NCBI RefSeq assembly: GCF_014805685.1 | Contig: NC_060899.1 | Span: 8,538,790-8,602,789 of the forward strand | Direction of reading: 5' to 3' | DNA length: 64,000 nucleotides | From: Silurus meridionalis | Taxonomy: Eukaryota; Chordata; Actinopteri; Siluriformes; Siluridae | Shown: positions 11,101 through 32,719 of the stretch, in pieces | How positions within the stretch are numbered: position 1 is the stretch's first letter | Layout of the letters: each line of letters starts with the position of its first letter | Translations under genes and position numbers: made by a program | The notes under the pieces: generated by a model | Seen by the model: the letters and a program-made list of their open reading frames with translations, nothing else | The model's database searches: none | Told to the model about the DNA's origin: nothing

Positions 11101-13913
11101 ACAAAGAATAACCAGTACACACCAGTCACAAAGGTGTCTTTAATAAACATAACATTTTTAAAACGATTCAACCACAGTACTGTTCAACACCTAGTGCATA
11201 GTAAAAGAAATGCATAAGCAATGCAAAAAAAAAAAAAAGAAGGCATTGAAAGCGTGTCATCTATCATCTGCTGTTCGAAAGGTTGCACGACGTGTCTGCG
11301 CAGTGTGTTTATGAAGGGCACTGAGAATCCCCCTAGTGGTGAAGCGTGGAAACACAACCGAAGGAGACCGCTTTCCTACACCTTTTTGCTTATTACATGT
11401 AGGTTCTCCTACTGTAATAGTGCATTAGTATTTAATTGTTTGTTTTACTTATATTTTGTTACATTATGTCTGTACTTTCTCCTGCACTGGAAGCTCCTGT
11501 CGCCAAGTCAAATTCCTTGAGTGTGTAAAGCTATACTTGGTAATAAAGCTATTTCTGATTTTAATACTTAAATGTGTGTAACTCAGAAAATAGAATAGAA
11601 ATGAATAACTTTGGCCTTTGAAACTATTTAAAACCTTAATAGTGGTTTAATTTTTGGAAGAATCTTAAAGTCCACCTGTAGAATATCCTGCTCAGTGAGC
11701 TCGATGAGCAGCTTGAGGTTGTGTTCGAGTTCAGGCAGAGCAAATCCGGAGCTTTTCTGCATTTGTGCACTTGCACTCATCGGAGCCTCCTCAGGAATGC
11801 TGTGCTTTTGACTCATCTGACTGTAACTGTAGTAGACCTTCTGCTCCCGGCCCGTCATATCTATTACCTTAAAAAAAAAATTGGTGTATAAAAAAAATAA
11901 AAAAATAAAAAAATGTTCTTGAGATTAAACCATTTTGTTGTTATTACCAGTTTATTATTTTACCGACCTTGACTTGTGCTAGTTCTCCAGCTGGTTGGCA
12001 CATGTTTTTGTTGGAGATTTTTCCATGAGCTTTGAGTTCCTCCACAGATTTGAAGGAGTATTTAGGCTTTTTCTTTCCTGCCCCAGGCTCCTTCCTCCAT
12101 TGCCCTAATTCCCTCTGAAACTCCTGCAGGTAAAATGCAAGAAAGATAAATACATACTGCCAAGAAGCACTATGCTGTAAGTTCACATCAAATCAAATAA
12201 CATTTTATTTGTCACATACAAACAGAGTACGACAGGCAGTGAAATGCTTTTTACAACGGTCCAGCATGAGGGAATAGGATGGGGAGAAAAATAAATCAAG
12301 AAAAAAAGAAGGCAGATAAATAAAGAGTATAAACTATATAAAATATGAAATATGTAAAATCTATATATGCGAAAAAAAAGTGTATATACGAAGATGCTTT
12401 TGACAGTATACAGTAAAACAGTAGAAATTAAAGGTGGTTTGTGATTGTCCTTAAAGTGACTGTATGTGGTATGGTGTGGTAAAAAGTGCACTGTGCTGTG
12501 CAAGTCCAGAGATTAAAGTGATTAAAGTGTCGAAACATAGTTTACCTTAGAAAGATTTGAGTACAAGAATAAATGTTTCATTCCTGAGAACCAACATGGT
12601 GATTAAACCCAAACCTCTAAATTAAACTTACCTTCTCTTCTTCTTCCTCTGAGTCCACAACTGGAAAGTCCTGAATTGACTGCTGAGTCCTCTCAGTCCC
12701 ATAAGCCCCCACTGCTCCTTTTCCCTTACGTACTTTAGCCTCAATTGGGTTTACAATACCTGCAAAAGCATCCACAAGTCAGGACACAGACTAATTACAG
12801 ATTAAATTACATTCAGTAATTCAGGACTAAAACAGAAAAACACAATACCCTGTGCATTTTTCCCGAGGCCTTTTCCCGGGATGTAGCCCATCTTCTGTAG
12901 AAGTTTCTGGCCAATTCCTCGTGTGTGTTTTTCCCAGGTACCAATGTCCTGTCCTGGTCGGATATTGCCTGCAAATGTCTTCTGGGAGGTTTTAAAATTC
13001 CCACCCTGTACACATTTTTGAGGGAGGGGAAAAAAATTAAAATCACAATTGAGTACCTAACTATTCATTTGAACCCGAACATTAAATTGTATCATTTGAA
13101 TTCATATAACATGCATCTGTTACTGCTGTCGGATGTCACTAGAATGTGGTTATACTAATACTAATAGAATTTTTAGTTTCTTTGGCTGAGTCACAATGTA
13201 TGTAAAAATTTAATCAAAACATTTCCTAAAACAATTGTGAATGATTTAATTCAGTATACCGTTTGCAACTTTCTGGGTGCCGTAGCACGAGGTGGTGGTG
13301 GTGGTGCTGCTGCTTCTCCATCTTCATCAGAGTCATCCAAGTCATGTTGCTCCCTTTCCTCCTCAGCCGCAGTCTTCCTCAGACCGCCACTTACAAAGTT
13401 CACGGGTGCCGTGTAGTCTTTTGCTCTATACCGTTTTACACACATAGAAAAAACTCAAGATCAGTTCAGTCCTGGCTAACAACAAACAAACAAAAAAGAT
13501 ACAATAATGACCGTGACTTCAAGAGAGCAGCAATTCCATTGAGGTAAATTAAACATCCCAGGAAGTACACCTGATGTGTCAGTCATGCAACTATCTCAAT
13601 ACCAGCTCAAAATTGTTAACAAACCCAAACCAAAGAAATGGCAGTGATATGGGCCCTTCTATAGGAAGAATCAACTGCAGAACAGCAGTGTAAATAGGCT
13701 TTACCTCTTGCCTCCAAAGCTCGGTCTCTCATCGTCTGAATCATGTTCAGCCCATATACCATATGTAGCCTCCTCTTTGGTCTGCCTATGACGACGTCTG
13801 TCTGGATTAAACTCATTAGCCAAGTCCCATTCAGAAATCTCAAACTTCTCGATTTCGACTCCGTCCTCATTTTCATCGTCTCCCCTTCGCCCATACAGAT
13901 GGGACATCGACAT
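8193..13913 (-). CDS. tfip11: Tuftelin-interacting protein 11 (spliceosome disassembly G-patch factor)
   Basis: TFIP11 works with the helicase DHX15 to release the intron lariat late in splicing, in the nucleus. Coding exons in transcript order: 13705-13913, 13260-13425, 12849-13005, 12632-12759, 11968-12123, 11676-11867, 10782-11096, 10589-10695, 10152-10320, 9688-9931, 9415-9557, 9006-9171, 8193-8557. Phases close and give 838 aa, about the vertebrate length. The start MSMSHLYG and an acidic N-terminal region are followed by the G-patch (about residues 153-198, THE motif [21 protein letters not shown] in part), a coiled region, then the GCFC-like domain with [12 protein letters not shown] and [13 protein letters not shown]. 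The C-terminus ends [11 protein letters not shown]. All introns inspected are GT-AG. Residues PKLALCLGEL at the exon 10/11 junction (8188-9557 side) differ slightly from the mammalian PKLGMCLGEL. Confidence 0.97.
12186..12535. mobile_element. Interspersed repeat in tfip11 intron
   Basis: Begins ATCAAATCAAATAACATTTT then ATTTGTCACATACAAACAG and GCAGTGAAATGCTTTTTAC. This is a widespread teleost interspersed repeat. A short related tail (GATTGTCNTTAAAGTG) also appears near 62350. No coding capacity is seen. Confidence 0.6.
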
Positions 13914-13959
13914 AATTCTGTAGGAATGAATGCGATATAACTGAACACATAGTGCTTAA

Positions 13960-13990
<31 letters not shown>
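13960..13990. repeat. (GT)n microsatellite
   Basis: GT run in the first intron of tfip11. Confidence 0.9.
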
Positions 13991-14341
13991 TTTATTGCAG
14001 TGTATTGTATTGTAGTAAGGAAACAAATTACTACGTTGAAAAGAAATTCATTTTACTCAGCTAATAGCTGGTTGCAATAGAGACATATAAGAGTAACGTT
14101 GTTTAAGAATTAGCAAACTCCATAATAAGGCATGTCGCTTGATGTGGCGAACACGACGCAATAACCCTCTCTTTGCACCACATAACGAAATAATGAAACA
14201 TAAAACTCACCTTATTCAAATTGACCCTCTTCAGCAGGCCGCTAACTACTAACGCGTTTGCTAGCAATGACGCGGCTTCCTGTTGATGTCACTGTGAACC
14301 GGAAAAACAATGTTGATGTGAACGTGACGCAAAGGTCAAGC

Positions 14342-22973
<8,632 letters not shown>

Positions 22974-24426
22974 AGTGGATATCAGAGCAGGGCAGAATGA
23001 GATGTTGCTGAATTAATCTACACTATTTGTACAATTTATACCCAAGAGAAATAAAGTTGTGGCTTGATGGCTATTGTCTGGTTTATTTTATACTGTGGGA
23101 GCACAACTTTTTTTATTTCAACAATATTTTTGTTGTTGTTAATGGAATTAAAACTATGGTTTTATTTAAAGTTCGGATTTTCCTAAGAGCTATCCAGTGG
23201 TGGCCTTATACAGGTTATCAAGTTAGGAGGTCTGAATACAGTTATACTGAACTAGATGCAATATTAAAAACATTTACTATTGCATTTCTTTAACAAACAG
23301 TGATCTAGACAATGATGTGACCCCTGCTTTTATACTAAATATAAGTATTTTTGTATTCTAGTACAAACCCACCAATAGAATTTAGCTTGTAAATACAGTG
23401 AGAGATTATGGCAGTGTTCAATGCAAAAAACAGAAGTGAACTGCATGTTAGTGGAACTGAACACTGACTGGTGAGAAGTAAAGAGATAAATGTTCTCTAG
23501 TTACCAATATTATTGCATGTTCAAGCTCAAATAGTTAACCTCAACAATATGTGCATTTTAATTTATACTATTTGCAATTAATCGAATTACCCATGCCCTT
23601 AGTGCATGTACAATTTTTTAAATATATATATTTTTTATCATTTCTTTGTTAGGTCCACACTTCCATCCAGAATGTACTAAAAAATAAAAGATTAGTTCTT
23701 AAATATTCCAGATAACTCAATACAATTATCTGGCTGTTTGCAATATATATAATTATATATTATATCCATTATATATAATATAATTATATAGCTATAATCT
23801 AGTTTAATTTTAGGTTAGTTTAAATGTTCAGCTTTATTTTATATTCAGGTTATTGATATTAACAAAACATACCATTTGTAAATTTGTGCCTGTACATTCC
23901 ATAGAACAGTTATTTGGTTGATGCAAGTAATTTTCTTTATTCTGTTTCTGATGCGTAGAACATTTAAGCAAACTTGACTTCTGTATTTGCTTTGTAACAT
24001 GACTAAATGTTTTCGTGGTTGTTTCTTTGTTTTAGTTCATTTGGTATTAATGAATGGTTATATTTTTCCACATAGGTGAATTGTTTGTACACAATGTCAA
24101 GGGCAGCAAGTTAGCATTAGAAGAGAGTCCTGAGTTTACCATGTGACTTGGTGTAGCAGGCTTCTTTAAATGCTTTGAAATAAAAAGCAGTCTGATGAAA
24201 AGGCCTGATCACTGCCGATATCCTGAGGGAGTATGCTCATGGGTGCTGCTGTTTGTTCATAAATTACACACATTTAATTTAGGTATATTTTAAAAACGAT
24301 TGCCACAATCATGAAATGTCAATATGATATTAAATTATTGTAAATGGTGATTTATAACCCAACAAAAATGAACCATGTAAGTAATCTCATAGTAACCAGG
24401 AGGGGGCTCTTTAGCACAATGCTAGA
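22974..24426. other. naca: 3' flank of naca; no gene seen
   Basis: An AATAAA at about 23051 gives naca a short 3' UTR. Beyond it the DNA is AT-rich with no repeat or exon I can name, including an imperfect AT palindrome around 23740-23800. Confidence 0.6.
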
Positions 24427-26371
24427 TACACAATATTGGCAAATGTATTTACTCACCCATCCAAATCATTAAATTCAGGTGTTCCAATCACTTCCATGGT
24501 TACAGGTGTATAAAACCGCTTTCTCTTTGCTGTACCGTGACAGGATGCCACCTGTGCAATAAGTCCAGTTGTGAAATTTCCTCGCTACTGAATATTCCAC
24601 AGTCTACGGTTAGTGGTATTACAACACAACGAAGTGTTAAGCCACGTAAAATCACAGAGCGGGTCAGAGATGCTGAGACGCATAGTCAAGTCAAGTTTAT
24701 TTCTATAGCGCTTTTCACAACAGACATTGTCTCAAAGCAGCTTAACAGAAATCAACAGTCAAGGTGAATGGTGTGCAATTATCCCTGATGAGCAGCCGTG
24801 GCAACTGTGGCAAGGAAAAACTCCCTTAGATGTTATGAGGAAGAAACCTTGAGAGGATCCAGACTCCAAAGGGGAATCCATCCTCATCAAGAGTTCGATC
24901 ATAAATCTTTTAACAATACAGAACACTGGAGAGTGACAAATAACATAAGCACTGGAGTGTGTGATTATAGATAATGTTCTTTCTACGGTCTTATACAGTC
25001 TTTATGGTTATAAAACTAGGAGCTACTGAGCAACTCATAAAATAGCTCAACATTTGTGATCATCACAGATCCAGCATCAGCTTCTCCATGCCAGAGCCTT
25101 TAAACACTCCAGGAGGTCCAATGTCAAAACACCACACGTAGTGGGATCCAATTGGCACTGGTACGTCTCTAGATGGTTCGGGATGTTTGCAAGTTCGACA
25201 TCTACTTCTTTAAAGGTCTATAATCTTCATGAGGTGGGACGTAACTGGAGCTGGCCAAACCTCAGGATGCCTCAGGGTGGGGAGAGAAAGAGAAGCAGTG
25301 GAAAGAAATTAGCGTAGCTGCGGTTCATGATATTAACAGCACAAGTTGATAATGTGCATGTGATCAGATCTTCTGGGGCACAAGGTTATGATGTGACACG
25401 TATGTTATGTGTAGGCTTTGATAAAAAGATACGTTTTTAATCTGCACTTAAACTGGGAGAGTCCCGAACACTGTCAGAAAGACTATTCCAAAGTTTAGGA
25501 GCTAAATGTGAGAATGATCTACCGCCTTTAGTGGACTTTGCTATTCTTGCATAGTGCACAGAGGTCACCAACCTTCTGCAGAGTCAATAGCTCCAGACCT
25601 CTGAACTTCATGTGGCTTTCAGATTAGCTCAAGAACAGTCCTCAAAAAGCTTCCTGGAAAAGGTTTCGATGGTGGAGCAGCTGCATCAAAGCTTTACATC
25701 ATTAAGTGCAAAGCATCGGATGCAGTGGTGTAATGCACGTCACCACTAGACTCTAGAGCAGTGGAGACGTGTTCTCTGGAGTACTGAATCATACTTCAAT
25801 GTCTGGCAATCCGATGGATGAGCCTGGGTTTGGCTGTTGCCAGGAGAACGTTACTTGTCTGACTGCAAGTGTAACGTTTGGTGGAGGTGGATTATGATGT
25901 TGGATTGTTTTTCAGGAATTGGGCTCGCCCCCTTAGTTCCAGTTAAAAAGAAACTCATAATGCTTCAGCACACCAAGACATTTTGAACAATTTCATGCTC
26001 CCAGCTTTGTGGGAATAGTTTGGGGATGGCCCGTTCCTGTTCCAACATGAATGCGCACCAGTGCACAAAGCAAGGTATATAATGACATAGATATGTGAGT
26101 TTGGTGTGGACCTGACCTCAACCTGATAGAACACCTTTGGGATGAATCCAACATCAGTGTCTGACCTCACAAATGCGCTTCTGGAAGAATGGTCGAAAAT
26201 TCCCTTCAACACACTCCCAAAGCTTGTGGAGAGCCTTCCCAGAAAAGTTAAAGCTGTTATAGCTGCACAGGGCCAACATCATATTGAACCCTATAGATTA
26301 AGAATCAGATGTTACTCAAGTTAATTTAAATGTAAAGTCAGACGTGCAAATACTTTTAGCAATATAGTGTA
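24427..26371 (+). mobile_element. Tc1-like transposon relic split by a later insertion
   Basis: The ends TACACAATATTGGCAAATG and, inverted, TACACTATATTGCTAAAAG mark terminal repeats. Transposase remnants run from RVRDAETHS (before 24680) into a continuation after 25556, then LWDESNISVSDLTNALLEEW-like residues near 26140-26270. The frame is broken by several mutations. A separate repeat of about 862 bp sits inside with a duplicated GCATAGT target. Confidence 0.8.
24687..25548 (+). mobile_element. Nested interspersed repeat, 862 bp, with target duplication
   Basis: It starts CAAGTCAAGTTTATTTCTA, then AGCGCTTTTCACAACAGAC, a repeat widespread in teleosts. GCATAGT occurs on both sides (24680-24686 and 25549-25555). 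Removing the insert with one copy of the duplication rejoins the surrounding transposase reading frame. No protein coding is seen inside; the CTTAGATGTTATGAGGAAGA block is family-typical. Confidence 0.8.
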
Positions 26372-27799
26372 TTTCACAACAAATCATGTTTCAGTTTTTC
26401 TCACAAATTATGCATACAACATATAAGTAGGAATTTATATTTCAGCAAATTTGTCCAAGTTTTTATTTTTTTTTTTGCATTTATCTAGAAGAGCTGCTAA
26501 AAAACCATCAACATTAAAGAAAACATGTCTCCAGAAACTGGTCCAACTCACCTTAATGCAGCCATAGTAGATGTTAACCATACTAAGGATTTTAACCCCG
26601 TGAAGGAAGGGTATATTCTTTTTTGCTAAATATATCAACCGATACTTTAGTTTGAAAGTGACAGAGACTGTTCTGGAATCACCACATCAGCAAGGCAAGA
26701 GCTCAGACATGTACCCATTGACAATATGGACTATCAAATAAATTGGGCAGCATTTAATGACACTTGCCCTTGGTCCAAAATTTCTTGTCCATATGAACAA
26801 CCCTACCACACTCTTTGGAAAAAACTATGTGTTTATGGCCAATTTTATAAATCACAATTTAAAAAAAATATATAGCATATAGCATAGATTTATATAGCAT
26901 AGATTATTTTTTCCAGAGCATTTTAAACCCCTTTGGCATTTAAAAACTTGATAAACGACATGGGAAGTGCTTCTAATAGTTGTAGAACGATATAACCCTG
27001 CCTGGGATAGTGTGGTAAGTCATGCGCCAGATAATTTCTCCCATATCTTGAATGTATAATTGCCAGTTTTCGGAAAGTTTTATTAATTTGATTGTGTTCC
27101 GAATAGTGGTAATTTATCATGCGATTGGTATCTACGCTGACAGTATCTTCACTTTGCACCTGCCTTTGTTTTGCAGTTATTATAGTGTCCTATATTTTGC
27201 AATGAAAATGCAGATAGATTTGTGACAGAAAAACTGCTGTATAGGCAGTATGAAGACAACTGGCAGAGGACAGGACACGAGTTCTACTGGTATCTCAAGG
27301 ACAGATTCATTTATCAGCTCCAGTGTAGAACAGTTGAATGCTCACCTAATTCTCAACCCAGCATGCAAGAGTTGTGACAGGTACAAATGTTTAAACTCTT
27401 CCGTGAGCTTTTCATTATTTAAAACAAGAGTTTCTGCAGTAGTTCTTTTACTGATTTCATCCTTATTAGAGGTTGGTTATTGGAATTTGACCTTCTTTAG
27501 GAAAAAATCAGCATTACATACTGTATGCTGAAGCATAAATAGTTATTTTGAATGGATAAGACATTTCAAGCTGCCGTTCAAGAATCTCTAGCCTTGATTG
27601 GCTATGTGGATCCAATCAACGATTGGGGGATATAAGTGCTGGATACGAGTGGGACCAGATATAGACAGTTAAAAAAAAAAAAAAAACATGGGAACTGTAA
27701 TGTATTTTTAAATAATTTTTTTGGTGTGTGTAAATTGATGAAAATTTTACATTGTTTACTTTTTTGCATATTAGTAAAAAAGTCAGGCTAAACTGTTGT
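26372..27799. other. Intergenic, nothing recognised
   Basis: AT-rich DNA with several weak open frames (for example 26923-27159 and 27250-27531) that match no family I know and have no splice or codon pattern support. Confidence 0.5.
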
Positions 27800-28484
27800 T
27801 ACGTTTTTTTTTTTTAAGTGGCACAAATATCATTGAGGACATATTCTCAAATCATCCTTAATATTTGCAAACCAGTAGCTACATTCTCAAAACAATTTGT
27901 ACAAATAACACAACACATTGGATTTCTTGCAAAAGCCTGTACTTTTCTCAAAATCCTTAATTCATCTCTCAAAAGTAAGTATTTGTGTCAATGAACAAAT
28001 CATTACCATCAGAATGACAAGTCCTTTTGTCATTGTTTTTAAACAAAAGAGTCTAAATGTTTAATCAGTTAGTATAATGTATGATATTCAGCTTTTCTTG
28101 ATATAAACTATGGATTGGATTACAATTATTGAAAATGCACAAGGCTGAATTTCTTCTGTTTGGCATCTATACATCTTAACAGCACGAATTGATTCATTTG
28201 ATTGCATATTTGATTTATATTGATTGCAATAGACTGGACAGGAGTCACAATTTTACTGTACATTTTGTACTTTTTTGCTCTGTCACCAATTGAAGGTTGA
28301 CAAGACTCACCTTTGACCTATTTTAGAGTCAGCTAGTTGATTATTGGTTGATCTTATGACATTCACTCTCCTTTATTAGTGATATTCAAGATTCATCTGC
28401 ACAATTCGTCAATTCAAGAAACATTTACAATTAAAAAGTTCAATAGAAATTCAAGCTTGACAGATGATGACAGCTGGTTAAACT

Positions 28485-30788
28485 ACAAACACGACAAAAA
28501 AACCTACAAATTCCGATTCCATTGCGACACTGTACAAATTGTGAATAAAAAAGGAATGCAATAATTTACAAATCTCATAAACTTATATTTTATTCACAAT
28601 AGAATATAGATAACATATCAAATGTTGAAAGTGAGACATTTTGAAATGTCATGCCAAATATTGGCTCAATTTGGATTTCATGAGAGCTACACATTCTAAA
28701 AACAATTGAAGGCGTTTTCTCTGGGCCAAGGCTAATTTAAAATGGACTGTGGCAAAGTGGAAAACTGTTCTGTGGTCAGACGAATCAGAATTTGAAGCTC
28801 TTTTTGGAAAACTGGAACGCAATGTCATCCGGACTCAAAAAAAAAGGACAAGGACAACCCAAGTTGTTATCAGCGCTCGGTTCAAAAGCCTGCATCTCTG
28901 ATGATATGGGGTTGCATGAGTGCGTGTGGCATGGGCAGCTTTCACATCTGGAAAGGCACCATCAATGCTGAAAGGTATATCCAAGTTCTGGAACAATGTA
29001 TGCTCCCATTCAGATGTTGTCTCTTTCAGGAAAAACCTTGCATTTTCCAACATGTCAATGCCAGGCGCATCATAAAGTGGAAGATGCAACAAAGAAGACC
29101 TAAGACAGATGAACAACTAGAAGCCTGTATTAGACAAGAATGGGACAACACTCCTTTTCCTAAACTTGAGCAACTTGTCTCCTCAGTCCCCAGATGTTTG
29201 CAGATTGTTATAAAAAAAGAAGAGGGGATGCCACACAGTAATAAACATGGCCTTGTCCCAACTTTTTTGAGATGTGTTGATGCCATGAAATGTACAGTTT
29301 TTCTCAGTTGCTTTGGAGCATTTTTTCGAATCATCTTTATGATTTGCAAATCAGTAAGTGCATTCTCAAAACAATGTGTACAAACAGCACAATACATTGG
29401 ATTTCTTGCAAAAGCCTGTTTTTTGCTCAAAATCCTTAGTACTTCTCTCAAAAGTAAGTATTTGTGTCAATGAACATATCATTGGCCTCAAAATAATAGG
29501 TCATTTCATCATTGTTTACGAACAAGATAGTCAAAATGTTTAGTCATTTTTTCAATATGACAATGCTTTATTTGAGTATTTCCTGATATAAACTATCTTT
29601 TGGATTACAAGTATTGAAAATGCATGCGGGATATTGAATTGTAAGAGACTGGACAGGATTCACTTTTTTATTGTTCTTTACTAGTGGACTGACTAAAAAA
29701 TTAAGATATAATGTCATTGTGATAGAAAATAAAAAGACACAAATTAAAATTCCAAAAGGTAAACATAGGAAACACTTCGTAGGTTGAACTGCGCATGCCG
29801 CACTATACAGTGCAATCTGTCTCTACCCCCTGACGTCCCAGTCTGTCGGGCCACAGATTTTCATCCACATCACAACAGATATTATCCCTTGCAATACCAT
29901 TGTGAGGCCATGATTGACAACATGGTCCACAATAGTGGCTCTAATTTCATCTGAAATGTGTCTATGTCTCTAACCTCTTTTTCCTCTTCCTCTATTTTGC
30001 CTCCTTACCCTTTCAGCATGCATCCTTATTCTTGGCTCTCGACCATGTTCATGTCCTAGTTGTTAATTCATTTTTAACAATTGTAAATCTGTGTTTTGCT
30101 TTTTTTATATACACTCGCCAATTACAGTAAAGGTTCACAAGATTCAGCCTTGACCTATTTCAGAGAACTAGTTGATTATTGGTTGATCTGACTATGACCA
30201 CGCCCCTTTATTAGTGACATTCAAGGTTCAATTCAAGACACATTTACCAAAAAAAGTTTAATTGAACTGTGAAGAAGAAGAGCTTGACAATCTTTGACAA
30301 CTGGTTTAACCATTTTGCACTTAATGACTTATACAATGAACTGATGCCTTAATGTTTTGGGGGTTAAAACCATTTAGGTGAAACTAGTATAATACATTTT
30401 GATCAACATGACAAACAACTGATAATGTAGGAAACAGCAGACACTTGTACACAATCGATTAAATGATGTACAAAAGCATTCACAATTTGATCAAAGCAAT
30501 GAGAAATGTTCTTATGATGAGCACAAATGACTAAATGATGTGGAGTTTGAACAAGTAGTTTTGAGAATTTCATTTCTGATCTGAGAAACACACCAAAGCG
30601 ACTGACAAAAAATGTAAAATCAACTTATTTTTCCCTTAAAATTATATATTTTCTCAGTTTAAACATTTGATTTGTCATCTATGTTGTATTCTGAATAAAA
30701 TATTGAAATTTGAAACTTCCACCTCATTGCATTCTGTTTTTATTCACAATTTGTACAGTGTCCCAACTTTTTTGGAATTGGGTTTGTA
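28485..30788 (+). mobile_element. Middle Tc1-like element of the nest
   Basis: The right tip CAACTTTTTTGGAATTGGGT and the left CACTGTACAAATTGTGAAT are terminal repeats of a common teleost Tc1-like family. A transposase relic reads on the plus strand at about 28730-29260 (MIWGCMSACGMGSFHIWKGT, then LEACIRQEWDN). The element's 3' portion restarts at about 30615 with AAAATCAACTTATTTTTCCC, after an inner insertion. Confidence 0.75.
29290..30615 (-). mobile_element. Inner copy of the nest, with transposase HTH remnant
   Basis: Begins ACAGTTTTTCTCAGTTGC and ends with its inverse near 30610. At about 29880-30010 the minus strand reads SDEIRATIVDHVVNHGLTM, an N-terminal DNA-binding segment of a teleost Tc1/mariner-superfamily transposase, then loses frame. 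It is the same family as the outer element, so the outer family was active both before and after the middle insertion. Confidence 0.7.
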
Positions 30789-31095
30789 TTTTGCATTCAA
30801 TGACTTATGCAATGAGCTGATGTTTTGGGGTTAAAACTATTCAGGTGAAACCAGTATAATATATTTTGTTTAACATGATATACATAGCTGATAATGTAGG
30901 AAACCACAGACACTTGTACACATATATTAAATGAATGTACAAAAGCATTCGCAATTTAAACAAAGCAACAACAAATGTTCTTATGATGAGCACAAATGAG
31001 TCCCTGATGTGGAGGTTGAACAAGTAGTTTCGAGAATTTCATTTCTGATCTGAGTAATGCTTTAAAGCAACTGGGAAAAACTGTAACTGTGCAAT

Positions 31096-32719
31096 AATTT
31101 TATGGAAGTCTTGTGTGTGCCTGATTATTGCATCAATAGCCATTCTCGCCTACATGTTGACTTTGGCACATTACAGATGTTTTCAGACAGAATGTTCTGG
31201 TTGGCACTGTGAAAATGGGTCGGACTTACTCATACTTACAACACAAAAACATAGGAGATGATACGGAAGTAAAAAAAAAAACATTTGAAAGGGGAATTTA
31301 ATAAATTTAATACTTCACTTAAAAACATAGGGAGAAAATAGTTGACCAACACCTTTTTAAAACGGTCCAGAGATGAGCGGAATCCTAAGGTGAACTCTGA
31401 GATTATGTACTATACTGGCACATTGTCAAATACCAGTATTTACCATTTCCAAACCTTTTAGCTTTAGAAACTATAATCACTGCCAAGGATGCCTCAGCTA
31501 TTATTCAGGAGGATCTGGGTATCAGCTGTGGAAGGCAGTATGAGCTGCATCTGCTGCTACAGAATACTTCCAGAGGTTTTCTCTGTATAACGACATACAT
31601 CAGGTCAGTTTGGTCAAATAGAAAGTGGAAGACAAATTGGATTGTTTTCTATTCAGTATATGTATTTCGTACTCTTTTATCTTCTCTCAGTAGTGTTTTT
31701 ACGTCTGGTCCAGAAAGGAGGTATTATTCTGAACAACCCCTGTGCTCTTGCTGTCCATAGAAGACAGCTTCTCTGGCCCAATCAGCCCTTTCAGTGTGTG
31801 GTGTCTTTAGGAAATGGTTGTTAAAGCCAAAATCAGCAACCTCATCAACAGTGCCACAGACACCTGCAAATATAAATTTAGCAAAATGGCTGCCTTGATT
31901 TAAATGAAGTAATACATTTGGAAATTAATTGCTTTTATTGGAAGATAATCAATGACAGGATGTATGATTTGAGGATGGCATTATTTTCCTGTATTTAAAA
32001 AAAAAATTTATACCACAACAAATTGCCTATGAATATGATTGTTATTTACAGTAATACAGAATTACTATATAAATATAGTTGAGAGTAAGTTCTTGTTATT
32101 AGTATAATATAAGATATAAGCTCCACCTACTGCTTTTTCTGATTAAAAAAAATTAGTGTCATGTTATTGAGAAACTAGAACGTGCAAAGTCCTTTTTCCT
32201 GAATACTCTCCTATGGTAGAAAATGTACTGAACATCACATAAGATGACTGCCATTAATAATTCATGAATATCTGCTTATAAAAAGAGTGTCAGCATATCA
32301 ATGATTAAAACAGTTTGCATTCATTAATTTATTATAAGATTGAGATTATTTGGAGGACCCACCATAGTCTTTGTGAAATAGCTGTTGCTAATAATAAGGT
32401 ATTCAGTTAGTGTCAGAGAGACAAATATCACATATCGTGAAGGTGTCCTACTCCAGTCCTGAGTTTTCCAGAGCATAGTGCATTCTTCATCTAGTACACT
32501 GCAAAACAGTTTATTGCTGAGTATCCACATGAAGTTGTTTCAGAGCTTTAGGCCTGTTTTTTTCACCGAGAAAGCCTGGCAGCCAGAGGAGTGCTGGACA
32601 TGACTTCAAATGAGCAATTACCTCACATCTATAGTTAAATTCTTACTGACATTCTATCAAAACATAATATACCTTAAGTTGATGGGAAATGTGCACAATT
32701 AATAATATATCATACAGAT
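31096..32719. other. Intergenic, nothing recognised
   Basis: No gene, splice pattern or named repeat is seen. The DNA is AT-rich with short A runs. Confidence 0.5.

Larger units (their letters stand above)
27800..31095. mobile_element. Outer inverted-repeat element of a three-level nest
   Basis: The outer copy runs 27800-28484 and resumes at about 30789-31095. Its right tip TTTAAAGCAACTGGGAAAAAC is the inverse of the family tip (TTTCTCAGTTGCTTT). The minus-oriented relative at 49470-50465 is uninterrupted and reads across the break point (CATTGAATGCAAAATGGTT), which shows that a Tc1-like element was inserted there. Confidence 0.7.

Noticed and set aside
27250..27531. 93-residue frame in the intergenic gap
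   Set aside because: No recognisable domain, no splice context and no neighbouring exon.
28485..29290. Retrovirus or endogenous viral gene in the repeat-rich gap
   Set aside because: The readable segments are Tc1-type transposase, with inverted ends and no LTR, protease or envelope pattern.
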